From NCBI GenBank assembly GCA_026184295.1, contig JAHCJK010000034.1:1-38461 (forward strand): a stretch of 38,461 nt of DNA, in the 5' to 3' direction. The first letter of the stretch is position 1; each line of letters begins with the position of its first letter. Shown in pieces: positions 1 through 8,275 of the stretch. A model generated the notes under the pieces. That model was not told the DNA's origin. It saw only the letters and a program-made list of their open reading frames with translations, and made no database searches. Source of the DNA: Planctomycetota bacterium. Its GTDB lineage: Bacteria > Planctomycetota > SZUA-567 > H5-PLA8. The position numbers and the translations under genes are program-made.

Positions 1-2020
1 CGGCGACGTAGATGTTCCCCGCGGCGTCGAACTTCGGGCCCACTGCCCCGTCGGAAATCTTCCACAGGATCGGGACGTCCGGCGCGGTCACGCGCTTGCC
101 GCTGGGCAGGTATTCGTGCAGCGCCTTGAACGTGCGCCCGCCCATCCCGTACTTGGTCGGCTCGAGGACGAACAGGTGCCCGTCGCTCCAGCGCACGCCC
201 AGCGTGTGCGGCAGTTCGGTCATGCCCACCGGCACGTACGAGACGCTGGGGTCCTTGGAGGCGGCCTTGTCGTAGTCGTAGCTCTTCAATTCCTGCTCGG
301 TCGGTTCGCGCCGTTCTTCCCACGCCACGGGCTTGCCGTTGCGGTCCCACTGGAAGAAGGAGTGCTCCCACTTGATGCCGTACAGCCGGCCGTTGGGCGC
401 GGGGGTGATCTGCGTGCCCTTGCCCCCGCCGTCGCTCCAGGCATTGCCGGGCAGCTTGACCACCTCCGAGGCGCCCGTCTCGTCGTTGAAGCGTTCCCAG
501 ATGCCGCCGCTGCCGCCGTTGCGCGTGTAGACTTCCTTCGTCTTGCGGTCCACCACCACGCTCAGGTAGCACTCCTGCGGCTGGCCCTTGCGCCAGTCGG
601 CCGAGACCTCGGTGCGTTCGAACGACGCGCCCTTGTCTTCGATGCGCAGTAACTGGCCGTCGCCGCCCGCCGCGATCCACACGATCACCGGGCCCGAGGA
701 AGCGTCCAGCGCCAGCGAATGGTTCGGCGTCCAGCCTTTGCGCTCGAGCGCGATCTCGGCGGCGGGCTGCGCGTCCTTCCACGTAGCGTACTTGCGCAGC
801 ACCACCTTGTTGCCCTTCTCGCTGGAGACGTACAACGCGCCATGACGGGGATCGACGCCCAGGCCGCGCGGCGCTTCGGTCTTCAGCTCGCCCAAAAATT
901 TGCCGTCGGCCTCCGCGAGCACCAGCACCCGCCCGTTGGCGGTGTCGGCCACAAAGAGGTGGCCCTTGCCGTCCACGGCCAGCATCCCGGGCGCCGCGCC
1001 CACGTGCGTCTGGTCGTTGCCGGCCTGTTTGGGATCGCCGAAAAAGACCGCGTGTTCCGTGCGCGCGGGCAGCGGCACGGCGTACACGGCGCTCAGCGGC
1101 GCGGGAGCGTAGCGGTTGGCCAGACCGTTCACGAACGCGCGCGTCCCGTCGCTCGAGATGGCCAGGAAGCCGGTGCCGAAGAGGACCGGTTCCTTGCCGA
1201 AGCCGTTCTTTTCGGCCACCAGCTTCGAGACCAGCGGGGCTTCGGCGCAGCCGCCGGCGGTCGAAGCGCGCAGCAGGCCCGCGGTGCCGGCCAGGCCGTA
1301 CAGGGTCTTGCCGTCGGGACTGAGAGACAGGTTCGAGTAATTCGGGCCGGCGATCTCGTGGAAGAGGTCGCGTTCGTACGCGCGCCCGGCGGGAACCCGG
1401 CGCCCGTCGATGGTCATCGCGTCGATGCCCTTGGCTTCGGCGTTGTCCGGCGTGGAGGCGTACGGCAGGAGCGTGCGGCGGTAGGACCCGTCGCGGTTGA
1501 TGGCCAGGATTTGCGTATGCCGCCAGACCGACGGCGAGTACTGGTGGCGCAGGTACAGAGTGCCGTCGGGGCCGACGGCCATCGCGCAGGTGCCCGAAAA
1601 CGAGAGCGGCCGGCTGGAGAGCACGCGGTCGTAGGCGACCTTGAGCCCCAGGGCCACGCGCACCTTGAACGGCCCGCCCTCGGCCGGCAGGCCGTAGTCG
1701 GCCTTGCCGTCCCATTCGATCGCTTGGTCGAGGCCCGGCTTGAGCGGCGCGGGCGGCGGAGCTTCCCCTTGCAGCACGCCGGCCACCAGGTGCCGGACGA
1801 TCTTGCCCTGCGCGTCCTCGACGAAGACCGCCACGTCCGTCGGCCCGGAGACCGAGAAGCGGATCACGACTTTGCCGCTTTCCTTCGTGGCCGTGGGCTT
1901 GGTCTTGAAGGTGGCTTCCCCCGCCGTAGCGCTGAGCGCGGCCAGCACCACGACCGCCGCGAGCCCCGCGGCCTTCGCGGCCTGCGCGACCTTCGCGAAC
2001 GGCCGAATCGATGAAAACAT
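1..2020 (-). CDS. Secreted NHL/SMP-30-like beta-propeller protein, C-terminus outside the window
   Basis: The minus strand is open without a stop from an ATG at 2020 to the window edge (about 673 codons). The start is preceded by a strong GGGGAGGGGG Shine-Dalgarno (SD) sequence about 4 bases away. Residues 1-33 form a signal peptide with an AAGLAAVVVLAAL core. The next ~80 residues look like a FlgD/Ig-like beta domain (VFVEDAQGKIVRHL followed by EWDGKAD), which often precedes propellers. The rest carries repeated blade-like segments such as AVGPDGTLYL, SLSPDGKTLYGL, AVDGKGHLFVADTANGRVLV and GVDPRHGALYVSS, typical of NHL/SMP-30 propellers. It is probably exported and binds or processes an extracellular polymer, but no catalytic residues can be named. 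The regulator gene lies 24 bases upstream on the same strand. Confidence 0.8.
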   Translation of the reverse strand, partial: MFSSIRPFAKVAQAAKAAGLAAVVVLAALSATAGEATFKTKPTATKESGKVVIRFSVSGPTDVAVFVEDAQGKIVRHLVAGVLQGEAPPPAPLKPGLDQAIEWDGKADYGLPAEGGPFKVRVALGLKVAYDRVLSSRPLSFSGTCAMAVGPDGTLYLRHQYSPSVWRHTQILAINRDGSYRRTLLPYASTPDNAEAKGIDAMTIDGRRVPAGRAYERDLFHEIAGPNYSNLSLSPDGKTLYGLAGTAGLLRASTAGGCAEAPLVSKLVAEKNGFGKEPVLFGTGFLAISSDGTRAFVNGLANRYAPAPLSAVYAVPLPARTEHAVFFGDPKQAGNDQTHVGAAPGMLAVDGKGHLFVADTANGRVLVLAEADGKFLGELKTEAPRGLGVDPRHGALYVSSEKGNKVVLRKYATWKDAQPAAEIALERKGWTPNHSLALDASSGPVIVWIAAGGDGQLLRIEDKGASFERTEVSADWRKGQPQECYLSVVVDRKTKEVYTRNGGSGGIWERFNDETGASEVVKLPGNAWSDGGGKGTQITPAPNGRLYGIKWEHSFFQWDRNGKPVAWEERREPTEQELKSYDYDKAASKDPSVSYVPVGMTELPHTLGVRWSDGHLFVLEPTKYGMGGRTFKALHEYLPSGKRVTAPDVPILWKISDGAVGPKFDAAGNIYVA

Positions 2021-2044
2021 GTTCCCCCTCCCCTTGCGTTCGAA

Positions 2045-3160
2045 TCAGGTTCCGAGCCGCGTGTCCGGCCGCCAGCCTTCGCCCCGAACTTCCACCGGCA
2101 CGCTGATGCGGATCGGCGTCAGATGCGGGTGGCGCCGCCGGGTCTCGAACCGGTCGATGGCCAGTTCCGCCATGCGTATGGGGCTCCATACCACGCACGC
2201 CGCCGCGGGCGCGCCGCGGAAGAGCGGCACCCAGTCGCGCCGGTACTGCTGTTCGGTGCACCAGCCGACCAGGTCGTAGTCGCGCCCCGGCAGCAGGCTC
2301 AGTTCGCGCCCGACTTCCACGATCGTCGCGGCGACTTCCACGAAGAGCGCCACGATGGCCCGCGGGCGGTCGGGGCGCTTGAGCAGCGCTTCGATCTGCG
2401 CACGGTTTTCGCGCGCGGGGCATTCGAAGATGCGTTCCTGCGGCAGCGGGCGCCCGGCCTTCAGGCAGCCGGCGATCATGCCCGAAAGCCGCGCGAGGCT
2501 GTGCGCGCTCCAGGTGGTGGGTCCCACCCAGGCCAGCGCCTGGTGGCCCTTGCCGAAGAGGTACTCCGCCGCGAACTGCCCGCCCTGGTAGCTGTCCTGC
2601 ACGACCAGATCGATCGGCGCGCCGGCCTCCCAGGCATCCACCGCGACGGCGGGGAGCCCGCATTCGCGCAGCGTCTCCATCATTTCCCCGTGCACGCTGT
2701 CCACGATCAGGCCGCTGGTGCGCGAGGCCACCAGTTGCTTCAGCACCGCCGCGTCCGTGCGCCCCTGCGAACCGACGCCCATCAGGGTCCAGCCGCGCCG
2801 GGCCGCCGCGCCCTGCAAGGCCGATAGGAGTTCCTGGTTGAGCGGCTTCCAGAGGTCCGGGGTGGCCCGCAGGTCGGCGATGTAGACGAGCGGGCAGCCC
2901 TTGTCGGGGTCCGAGGCGCGGGCGAGTACGCGGTAGCCTTTGCGCGGTTCCGCGGCGACGAAGCCTTCGGCTTCCAGCTTCTTGAGCGCGTGCTGAACGG
3001 TCTTGCGCGCGACCTGGTGGCGCTCGCTCAGTTCGCGCGAGGTCGGCAGATATTGCCCTGCCGGATACTGGCCCGATCCCATGCGCTTGATCAGCAGGGA
3101 GGTCAGTTCTGCACCTGCGCGTCCAACCTGCGGAATTTCTGGACTATCTGTGGCTTCCAT
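2045..3160 (-). CDS. GntR-LacI hybrid transcriptional regulator
   Basis: This 371-residue protein has a GntR-type winged helix at residues ~15-82 (LPTSRELSERHQVARKTVQHALKKLEAEG fits the GntR recognition region). A LacI/periplasmic-binding-protein-like sensor domain follows from ~90 to 350 (GLIVDSVHGEMMETL, GGQFAAEYLFGKGHQALAWVG). This is the architecture of AraR-type sugar-responsive repressors. The ATG at 3160 has an AGGAG sequence a few bases upstream. It is followed on the same strand by the secreted propeller gene, so it most likely controls that gene and itself in response to a sugar; the ligand is unknown. Family assignment is secure, the target is inferred. Confidence 0.85.
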   Translation of the reverse strand: MEATDSPEIPQVGRAGAELTSLLIKRMGSGQYPAGQYLPTSRELSERHQVARKTVQHALKKLEAEGFVAAEPRKGYRVLARASDPDKGCPLVYIADLRATPDLWKPLNQELLSALQGAAARRGWTLMGVGSQGRTDAAVLKQLVASRTSGLIVDSVHGEMMETLRECGLPAVAVDAWEAGAPIDLVVQDSYQGGQFAAEYLFGKGHQALAWVGPTTWSAHSLARLSGMIAGCLKAGRPLPQERIFECPARENRAQIEALLKRPDRPRAIVALFVEVAATIVEVGRELSLLPGRDYDLVGWCTEQQYRRDWVPLFRGAPAAACVVWSPIRMAELAIDRFETRRRHPHLTPIRISVPVEVRGEGWRPDTRLGT

Positions 3161-3207
3161 TCTGGACTCCTGTTGGATTACTTATACACCGCGAGGCCTT
3201 CTCGTAT

Positions 3208-3228
3208 AACTATTTATATAATTTAGTT
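3208..3228. promoter_or_regulatory. Candidate operator/promoter region of the GntR-LacI gene
   Basis: The ~110 bases upstream of the regulator are strikingly AT-rich in a GC-rich genome. Within them AACTA and TAGTT form an inverted repeat with an 11-base AT spacer. A second imperfect palindrome (CGCGAGGCCTTCTCG, 3190-3204) lies closer to the start, next to a TATAAG -10-like box on the minus strand. Dyads of this sort are the usual binding sites of LacI/GntR regulators, so autoregulation is likely. No binding is demonstrated. Confidence 0.4.
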
Positions 3229-3270
3229 GTATTGTGTTAATAGATAGACATTTGCGTGATGTATAGAAAC

Positions 3271-3300
3271 AAAAAAGGACAGGCTAAGCCTGTCCTTTTT
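3271..3300 (-). terminator. Rho-independent terminator of the pseudopilin gene
   Basis: A near-perfect inverted repeat (AAAAAGGACAGG / CCTGTCCTTTTT with a CTAAG centre) lies 23 bases past the pseudopilin stop codon. Read on the minus strand, the GC stem runs into TTTTTT, as expected for an intrinsic terminator. The A/T tracts on both sides mean it could also stop plus-strand transcription. Confidence 0.85.
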
Positions 3301-3323
3301 CTGCGTGGGCCTGAGAGGCCGAA

Positions 3324-4064
3324 TTACTTGGGCACGTACTTGATCGCTTCCAGCTCCCACTTGGGGCCGGACGGGAAGAAATTGCCGTCCATCGCGACGT
3401 TCATGATCTCCTGTTCGGCGTTGCTGTCGGGCAGCTTCGCGTGCCAGAAGCAGCGCACCACCGGGAACCAGGTGCGGGGGTATTCGCCGTCGTAGCCGCT
3501 GCCGTACAGGAAGGAGTCGCCGTACTTCTGCTGGTAGAACTTAGCCTCCTGCCAGCTCACGGAGCCGTCGCCGTTGGTATCGACGTTGACGCCGCTCACC
3601 GAGGTCCCGCCGCTCCACCAGCTGCACTTCGCCCCGTTGAATTCATAGAGGTAGGACGAGTACGGATGGTCCGTTGGCAGGCTGTTCACCCCCGGGCCTT
3701 CGTCGGACTCCGGATACTGCGAGGCCGCGATCGGGGGCTTGCCGCCTTCGTGCCCCAGGGACGGGTCGAGCGGGCAGAGGAACGCGCGGGCGTCGGGGAT
3801 GATCTTCTCGAAGTACATCGTCCCCAGGCGGTCGGGGTAGCGTTCGCTGAAGCGGTCGTGCGTATCGTTCCAGATCACGATGCCCTTGTGGAACTGCGAG
3901 AGCTGCGACTGGCACTGCGTGATGCGCGCCCGGCGGCGTGATTCGGCCAGCACCGGCAGGATCAGGCCCGCGAGCAGCGCGATGATGGCGATCACCACCA
4001 GCAGTTCGATCAGCGTAAAGCCTTTGGCGGGGGCTCTTCGCATTCGGTTGACCAGGATTCGCAT
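3324..4064 (-). CDS. Type II/IV pseudopilin-like protein with EF-hand loop
   Basis: This 246-residue protein has a class III prepilin leader: a basic 15-residue leader, cleavage after G15, then F16-TLIELLVVIAIIALLAGLILPVL as the hydrophobic helix, with E20 at mature position 5. The mature part resembles the short H-X9-DG type pseudopilins common in Planctomycetes and Lentisphaerae (PVVRCFWHAK, later NVAMDGNFFPSGP). Unusually, residues 162-173 (DTNGDGSVSWQE) match a canonical 12-residue EF-hand calcium loop, with D1, N3, D5, G6, hydrophobic 8 and E12. GGAGAA lies 5 bases before the ATG at 4064. An alternative ATG at 4043 would leave an 8-residue leader. It stands alone between its own promoter and terminator and is probably processed by a prepilin peptidase. 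Confidence 0.85.
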   Translation of the reverse strand: MRILVNRMRRAPAKGFTLIELLVVIAIIALLAGLILPVLAESRRRARITQCQSQLSQFHKGIVIWNDTHDRFSERYPDRLGTMYFEKIIPDARAFLCPLDPSLGHEGGKPPIAASQYPESDEGPGVNSLPTDHPYSSYLYEFNGAKCSWWSGGTSVSGVNVDTNGDGSVSWQEAKFYQQKYGDSFLYGSGYDGEYPRTWFPVVRCFWHAKLPDSNAEQEIMNVAMDGNFFPSGPKWELEAIKYVPK

Positions 4065-4082
4065 GGGTATTCTCCGTCTGTA

Positions 4083-4110
4083 TTTATATTAACATGCGGC
4101 CTGCCGGCAA
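4083..4110 (-). promoter_or_regulatory. Predicted sigma-70 promoter of the pseudopilin gene
   Basis: On the minus strand TTGCCG (4110-4105) is followed after 16 bases by TATAAA (4088-4083). The expected start of transcription is near 4076, giving a short leader that just contains the GGAGAA Shine-Dalgarno. The region is AT-rich against its surroundings. Confidence 0.5.
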
Positions 4111-4203
4111 GTCACGCCCGACCCGCAGACTTGCCTATATCCTTAACGCCCACAAGCAGATATCGACAAACCGAGGCCACCTTCCACACTTGATTGGACG
4201 CGC

Positions 4204-5175
4204 TTACAGGCGCATTTGTTGCGGTTCGTTGGCGGGGTACAGGGGGCGTTTCCCCGCGAGCACCCGCAGGACATCCTCCACGACCGCCGCGTAATTGAAG
4301 CGCGCCTCCGCCGTCTGCGCGGCGTTGTGGGGGCTCAGGATCGCGCGCGGGTCCTTCAGGATCGGGTGGTCGGGCGCCGGCACCTCGGGGTCGAAGACGT
4401 CCAGCCCCGCCCCGCCCAGGGGTCCCTTGGCGAGTGCCTCCGCAACCGCGTACGTATCCACGATCGCGCCGCGCGCGCAGTTGATCAGCCGCGCGCCGGG
4501 CTTCATGCGGGCCAGTTCCTTCGCGCCAAGTATCCCGCGGGTCCGTTCGGTCAGGGGCAAGTGCACGGTCAGCACGTCGCTCTGCTTAAGGAGCCTCGCG
4601 AAGGGCACCTTCTTCGCGCCGCTCGCGCGCTCCTTTTTGGGATAGCGCAGCAGGTCGGTGTAGAGCACCCGCATGCCGAAGCCGCGCGCGGCGATCTCGG
4701 CCACCCGCCCGCCGATGCGCCCCAGCCCCAGCACGCCCAGCACCTTGCCCCGCAGTTGCAGGGACTCGTTGCGCGCCCGCGATTCGTAGTCGCCCGTGCG
4801 CACCGCGGCGTCCCCGGTGCGGGCGTGCTTGGCGAGCGCCAGGATCATCATCCAGGTATGCTCGGCGACCGCGTCCAGGCTTCCGGCGGGCGTGTAGACG
4901 ACCCAGATTCCGCGGCGCGCGGCGGCCTCGCAGTCGATGTGGTCCACGCCCACGCCGTGGCGCGCGATCACACGCAGCTTGGGCGCGGCGGCCATGATAC
5001 GGTCGTTCACCAGGCCCTTGGTGCGGATCAGGATGCCGTCGGCCTCGCGCGCGGCTTCGGCCAGCGCTTCTTCGGAAAAGCCTTTCGGGCGCACGACGCG
5101 GCAGCGGCGTTCGAGCAGGTTCAGGTAGTGCGCGTGGATGGGTTCGACGAGCAGGACGGTGGGTTTGGCAGGCAT
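4204..5175 (-). CDS. D-2-hydroxyacid dehydrogenase (phosphoglycerate dehydrogenase-like)
   Basis: This 323-residue NAD-dependent dehydrogenase is full length for the family without an ACT regulatory domain. The Rossmann motif GLGRIG is at 150-155. The catalytic triad of the family is visible as R235 (INCARGAIVD), E264 (DVFDPEVP) and H283 (SPHNAAQT). The N-terminal ARHGVGVDHID segment matches the substrate loop of SerA-like enzymes. It probably reduces or oxidises a 2-hydroxy/2-keto acid in the cytoplasm. 3-phosphoglycerate, hydroxypyruvate and other 2-keto acids are all possible, and nothing nearby identifies the substrate. It is divergent from the TPR gene. The Shine-Dalgarno is weak (TGGAA). 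Confidence 0.85.
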   Translation of the reverse strand: MPAKPTVLLVEPIHAHYLNLLERRCRVVRPKGFSEEALAEAAREADGILIRTKGLVNDRIMAAAPKLRVIARHGVGVDHIDCEAAARRGIWVVYTPAGSLDAVAEHTWMMILALAKHARTGDAAVRTGDYESRARNESLQLRGKVLGVLGLGRIGGRVAEIAARGFGMRVLYTDLLRYPKKERASGAKKVPFARLLKQSDVLTVHLPLTERTRGILGAKELARMKPGARLINCARGAIVDTYAVAEALAKGPLGGAGLDVFDPEVPAPDHPILKDPRAILSPHNAAQTAEARFNYAAVVEDVLRVLAGKRPLYPANEPQQMRL

Positions 5176-5221
5176 CGGATTCCAGCGTCCCAGGGCCGGC
5201 GGCGGGCACGTCTAAGAAAGC

Positions 5222-5233
5222 AAGCGCGCGCTT
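5222..5233. promoter_or_regulatory. Perfect 12-bp palindrome between divergent genes
   Basis: AAGCGCGCGCTT lies in the gap between the dehydrogenase and the TPR gene, four bases before a -35-like TTGACG. Its position suits an operator, but GC alternation also makes such palindromes by chance in this genome. Confidence 0.25.
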
Positions 5234-5236
5234 AGC

Positions 5237-5264
5237 TTGACGATGCATACCCAATACTTAGAGT
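5237..5264 (+). promoter_or_regulatory. Predicted promoter of the TPR gene
   Basis: TTGACG (5237-5242), a 16-base spacer and TAGAGT (5259-5264) precede the ATG at 5282. The placement means that in-frame start codons at 5237 and 5243 lie inside the promoter and are unlikely to be used. Confidence 0.4.
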
Positions 5265-5281
5265 CTGTAAAGGTGCAGATC

Positions 5282-7066
5282 ATGCCCGCCATCCCCACAC
5301 GGTTCCTTTTCGCGTCGGCGCTCGCGCTGAGCCTGTTGGGCGTGCCGTGCCGCGCCGAAGCCGACCTCCCGTACGATCCCGCGCCGCCCGCCGAGGTGGC
5401 CAAGAAGATCGACGAGGCCCGCGAGGCCTGGCGCCTGGGCGACAAGTTCGGCCAGCAGGCGCGCGAAGGCTTGCTGGACGTCAAAGGCAGCAACGAAGCC
5501 AACCTGAAGCTGTTGAACGCGCAGTCCAAGTCCTACGACGACGCGGAGAAGGCTTTCAGCGCCGCCCTGCGTCTCGACCGGAAGCATCCGATCGCGCTGG
5601 AGACCTACGCGCGCTTTCTGCTCGCCCGCGGCCGGCGGGGCATGTCCGCAATCATGTTCGAACAGTGCCTGATCAGCCCCAAGGCCAAGGACGCCTACCA
5701 GCCCGAAGAACGCGCCGACATCCTGCGCACGCTTGCCGGGCTGCTGGAACGCGGCGGCCAGGGCGAACGCGCCGCCAACCTGTACCGCCACGCGATGGAA
5801 CTCGACCCTAGGGACGCGCGCAACCGCATCTCGCTGGCCGTCTGCCTGTGCGCTCAGGGCGAACCCGAGGGCGCCCAGCAGGTCCTGCTGCCCTGGCTGG
5901 AAAAGCCCGAGACCGGCGCGCGGGTCACGCCCACGCAGCGCGCGCTGGGACTGTACACCTACGGCTACATCCTGGAACAGACCGGCCGGCCCGAGGACGC
6001 GCAGGTGGCCTACAAGCAGGCGCGCGAAGCGGCCGAGAAAAGCGAGAGCGGCGACGACGTTGGCGTGGCCGAACAGGCCAAGCTCGCCGCGCGGCGCGTG
6101 CGCGCGATCCTGCGCGACCTGAACCCCGATCCGGTCAAGCTGGCCAAGGAACGCATCGGCGCCCTCGCGCGCGGCTTCAAGAGCAAGAACAAGGACCTCG
6201 CGGAGAAGCTGGACGATCTCCTGGAAGGCCTGGACGCGCAGAACCTCGCCGCCGCGCAGACGGCCCTGGGCGGATACGCGAAGGATTACAAGAACAAGGA
6301 CATGTACGTCTCCGAACGCATCTCGGCCCTGCTGTCCGACGTCAGCGCCGCGGCGGAAGCCCGCCCGCGCTACGCCAAAGCCAGTCTGCTCTGCGCGCAG
6401 GGCGTGGCGCTGAAGCAGGAACTGCTCCAGGACCGCAAGGGCCTGGACGAAGCCATCCAGAAATACGTGAAGGCCCGCGGACCCGAAGAAGAAGCCGCGC
6501 GCGCCGATCCGGTCATCCACAAGCTGCTCGCGGCGATCCAGTTCTTCCAGGATGCGATCCAGGCGTGGGCCAAGCACCCGCGCGCGCACCTGGAACTGGG
6601 CTGGTGCAAGATGGCGCTGGGCGAGATGGAAGCCGCCGAGGCGCACTTCGGCGCAGCCGCGCTCTACGACCCGCTCGCCCCGTACATCCTGATCCGGCAG
6701 GCGGAAGTCCGCTTCATGCTCGAAGACTGGGAAGGTTCCAACGACGCCTTCGCGCGGCTCTCGCGGGTCGATCCCGAGTACGGTCCGGCCTATCTGGGCC
6801 TCGCGCGGGTGGCCGGCAAGACCGCGACCAACTACACCAGCCTGGACCTGGCCCTCGACAACCTCGACCGCGCCGAGCGCATGGGCGTGCCCCTGGCGGC
6901 GGTGGAAAGCGTGCGCAAGCATCTGAACTTCCAGGTCGCGCGCCTGGACCGCGGGGAGAAGATCAAGCCCATCCCCAGCCGCCGGCGCGCCGAAGCGGCC
7001 GCCGCGCGTCCGGCCGACCCCACGGAAGGGTTCCGCGACATCTTCGAAAATACATTCGGCCCGTAA
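5282..7066 (+). CDS. Exported TPR-repeat protein
   Basis: From the ATG at 5282 this is a 594-residue protein. It starts with a classic signal peptide (basic PAIPTR, hydrophobic FLFASALALSLLGV, cleavage near AEA at 27). I prefer this start because upstream in-frame codons put 15 polar residues before the signal peptide and overlap a likely promoter. Tetratricopeptide motifs are visible near residues ~78-115 (ALRLDRKHPIALETYARFLL), ~145-190 (YRHAMELDPRDARNRISLAV) and again near 425-510 (HLELGWCKMALGEMEAAEAH and following). The middle (~285-400) is charged helix, possibly coiled coil. It is likely a periplasmic scaffold; the partner is unknown. Confidence 0.75.
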   Translation: MPAIPTRFLFASALALSLLGVPCRAEADLPYDPAPPAEVAKKIDEAREAWRLGDKFGQQAREGLLDVKGSNEANLKLLNAQSKSYDDAEKAFSAALRLDRKHPIALETYARFLLARGRRGMSAIMFEQCLISPKAKDAYQPEERADILRTLAGLLERGGQGERAANLYRHAMELDPRDARNRISLAVCLCAQGEPEGAQQVLLPWLEKPETGARVTPTQRALGLYTYGYILEQTGRPEDAQVAYKQAREAAEKSESGDDVGVAEQAKLAARRVRAILRDLNPDPVKLAKERIGALARGFKSKNKDLAEKLDDLLEGLDAQNLAAAQTALGGYAKDYKNKDMYVSERISALLSDVSAAAEARPRYAKASLLCAQGVALKQELLQDRKGLDEAIQKYVKARGPEEEAARADPVIHKLLAAIQFFQDAIQAWAKHPRAHLELGWCKMALGEMEAAEAHFGAAALYDPLAPYILIRQAEVRFMLEDWEGSNDAFARLSRVDPEYGPAYLGLARVAGKTATNYTSLDLALDNLDRAERMGVPLAAVESVRKHLNFQVARLDRGEKIKPIPSRRRAEAAAARPADPTEGFRDIFENTFGP

Positions 7067-7154
7067 GCCTTTCTCCTGTAGACTGTTTGGCCTGCATTTA
7101 TCCATATCCAGTGGGAGCCTGGACGCGGGTCAACAACAGGGAGGCAATGCGCAG

Positions 7155-8234
7155 GTGGCCAGAGTAGAAGCCCGGAAGTCCAGCAGGCTCTCCAGACGTG
7201 CAACCGAACGGCGGCTCCCGCCCTTAGGCGACCCACTCGACCGTCCCATCGCACTGGAGATTCGCGACCGCATCGAGGCCGCGAAGAAAATCCTCATCAT
7301 GGGGCACGAACGCCCCGACGGCGACTGCCTTGGCAGCACCATCGCCCTGGGGGAAATCCTCCGCGGGCTTGGCCGCAACGTCCAGGTGATCAGCGCCGAG
7401 CCCGTGCCCGAACGCCTGCGCTTTCTGGAATCGGCGCCGATCCAGTACATCGCCAAGACCGGCGAAAAGCTGGAAGGCGACCTCGCCATCGTGCTCGATT
7501 CCACGGGCCTCGACCGGCTGGGCGGGATCAAGCGCGAGATGTTCGCGGACGCCCCGATCATCAACATCGACCACCACATCTCCAACGAGAACTTCGGGGA
7601 GATCAACTGGGTGGACAGCACCGCCGCGGCCACGGGCGAACTTATCTGGCGGCTGGCGGCCTGCTGCGGCTGGTCGGTCCCTTCGCTGGCGCTGGAAGGC
7701 CTTTACACCGCGCTCGTCACCGACACCGGCCAGTTCGCGTACTCGAACACATCCGCCCGCATCCTGCGCATGGCCGCCGAACTCGTCGAAGCCGGCGTGG
7801 ACAGCGAGGCCACCTGGCGGCGCATCTTCCTGAACAAGACCGAGGCCGAACTGAAGCTCGAAGCAGTCGCGCGCAACAGCATGGAAGTGCGCGGGAACGG
7901 GCGCATCGCCGCGATCACCCTGCGCCACCGCGATTTCCTCGCCACGGGCACCGGCCCCGAGGCCACGCAGGAATTCACCGGGATTCCGCGGGCACTTTCG
8001 GGCGCGATGCTGGCGATCTTCTTCTACGAGATCACCGAGGACAAGCTGACCAAGATTTCGATCCGTTCCACGCGCGAAGTCGATGCCTGCGCGCTGGCCA
8101 AGCAGTTCGGCGGCGGCGGGCACCGCCAGGCCGCGGGCTGTTCGCTGGCGATGACCGTGGACGAAGCCAAGAAGACGTTTTTCGCCGCCGCGGAGAAGGC
8201 GGTCGAGGAACTGCCGCCCAAGAACGGGCAATAA
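7155..8234 (+). CDS. nrnA: DHH/DHHA1 phosphoesterase NrnA-like (oligoribonuclease / pAp phosphatase)
   Basis: This 359-residue cytoplasmic enzyme carries all DHH-family metal motifs: GHERPDGD at 50-57, D115 in VLDST, DHH at 139-141 and D190 in TDTGQF. The DHHA1 substrate-binding signature GGGGHRQAAG is at 319-328. NrnA enzymes degrade short RNA oligomers and dephosphorylate 3'-phosphoadenosine 5'-phosphate. The GTG at 7155 follows AGGGAGG by about 11 bases. The first ~40 residues (Arg-rich) extend beyond typical NrnA, so a later start is possible. It opens a co-directional run of genes without an obvious functional link. Confidence 0.88.
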   Translation: MARVEARKSSRLSRRATERRLPPLGDPLDRPIALEIRDRIEAAKKILIMGHERPDGDCLGSTIALGEILRGLGRNVQVISAEPVPERLRFLESAPIQYIAKTGEKLEGDLAIVLDSTGLDRLGGIKREMFADAPIINIDHHISNENFGEINWVDSTAAATGELIWRLAACCGWSVPSLALEGLYTALVTDTGQFAYSNTSARILRMAAELVEAGVDSEATWRRIFLNKTEAELKLEAVARNSMEVRGNGRIAAITLRHRDFLATGTGPEATQEFTGIPRALSGAMLAIFFYEITEDKLTKISIRSTREVDACALAKQFGGGGHRQAAGCSLAMTVDEAKKTFFAAAEKAVEELPPKNGQ

Positions 8235-8248
8235 CCACCGCACGGGGA

Positions 8249-8265
8249 CGCGGCCGGGGGCCGCG
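8249..8265 (+). other. Intercistronic GC hairpin
   Basis: CGCGGCC, a GGG loop and GGCCGCG form a 7-bp stem directly before the GAGGGGGAG Shine-Dalgarno of the next gene. There is no T tract, so it looks like an mRNA processing or stability hairpin, or an attenuating structure, rather than an intrinsic terminator. Confidence 0.35.
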
Positions 8266-8275
8266 AGGGGGAGCC

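Noticed and set aside
719..2014. A long plus-strand open frame of 431 codons over the propeller gene
   Set aside because: It is Arg/Gly/Ala/His-rich without domains and lies antisense to a well-formed signal-peptide propeller protein with a strong ribosome site. High GC produces such shadows.
7147..7167. Short plus-strand peptide MRRWPE before nrnA
   Set aside because: Only six codons with no sign of a leader-peptide function; probably chance overlap with the nrnA GTG.
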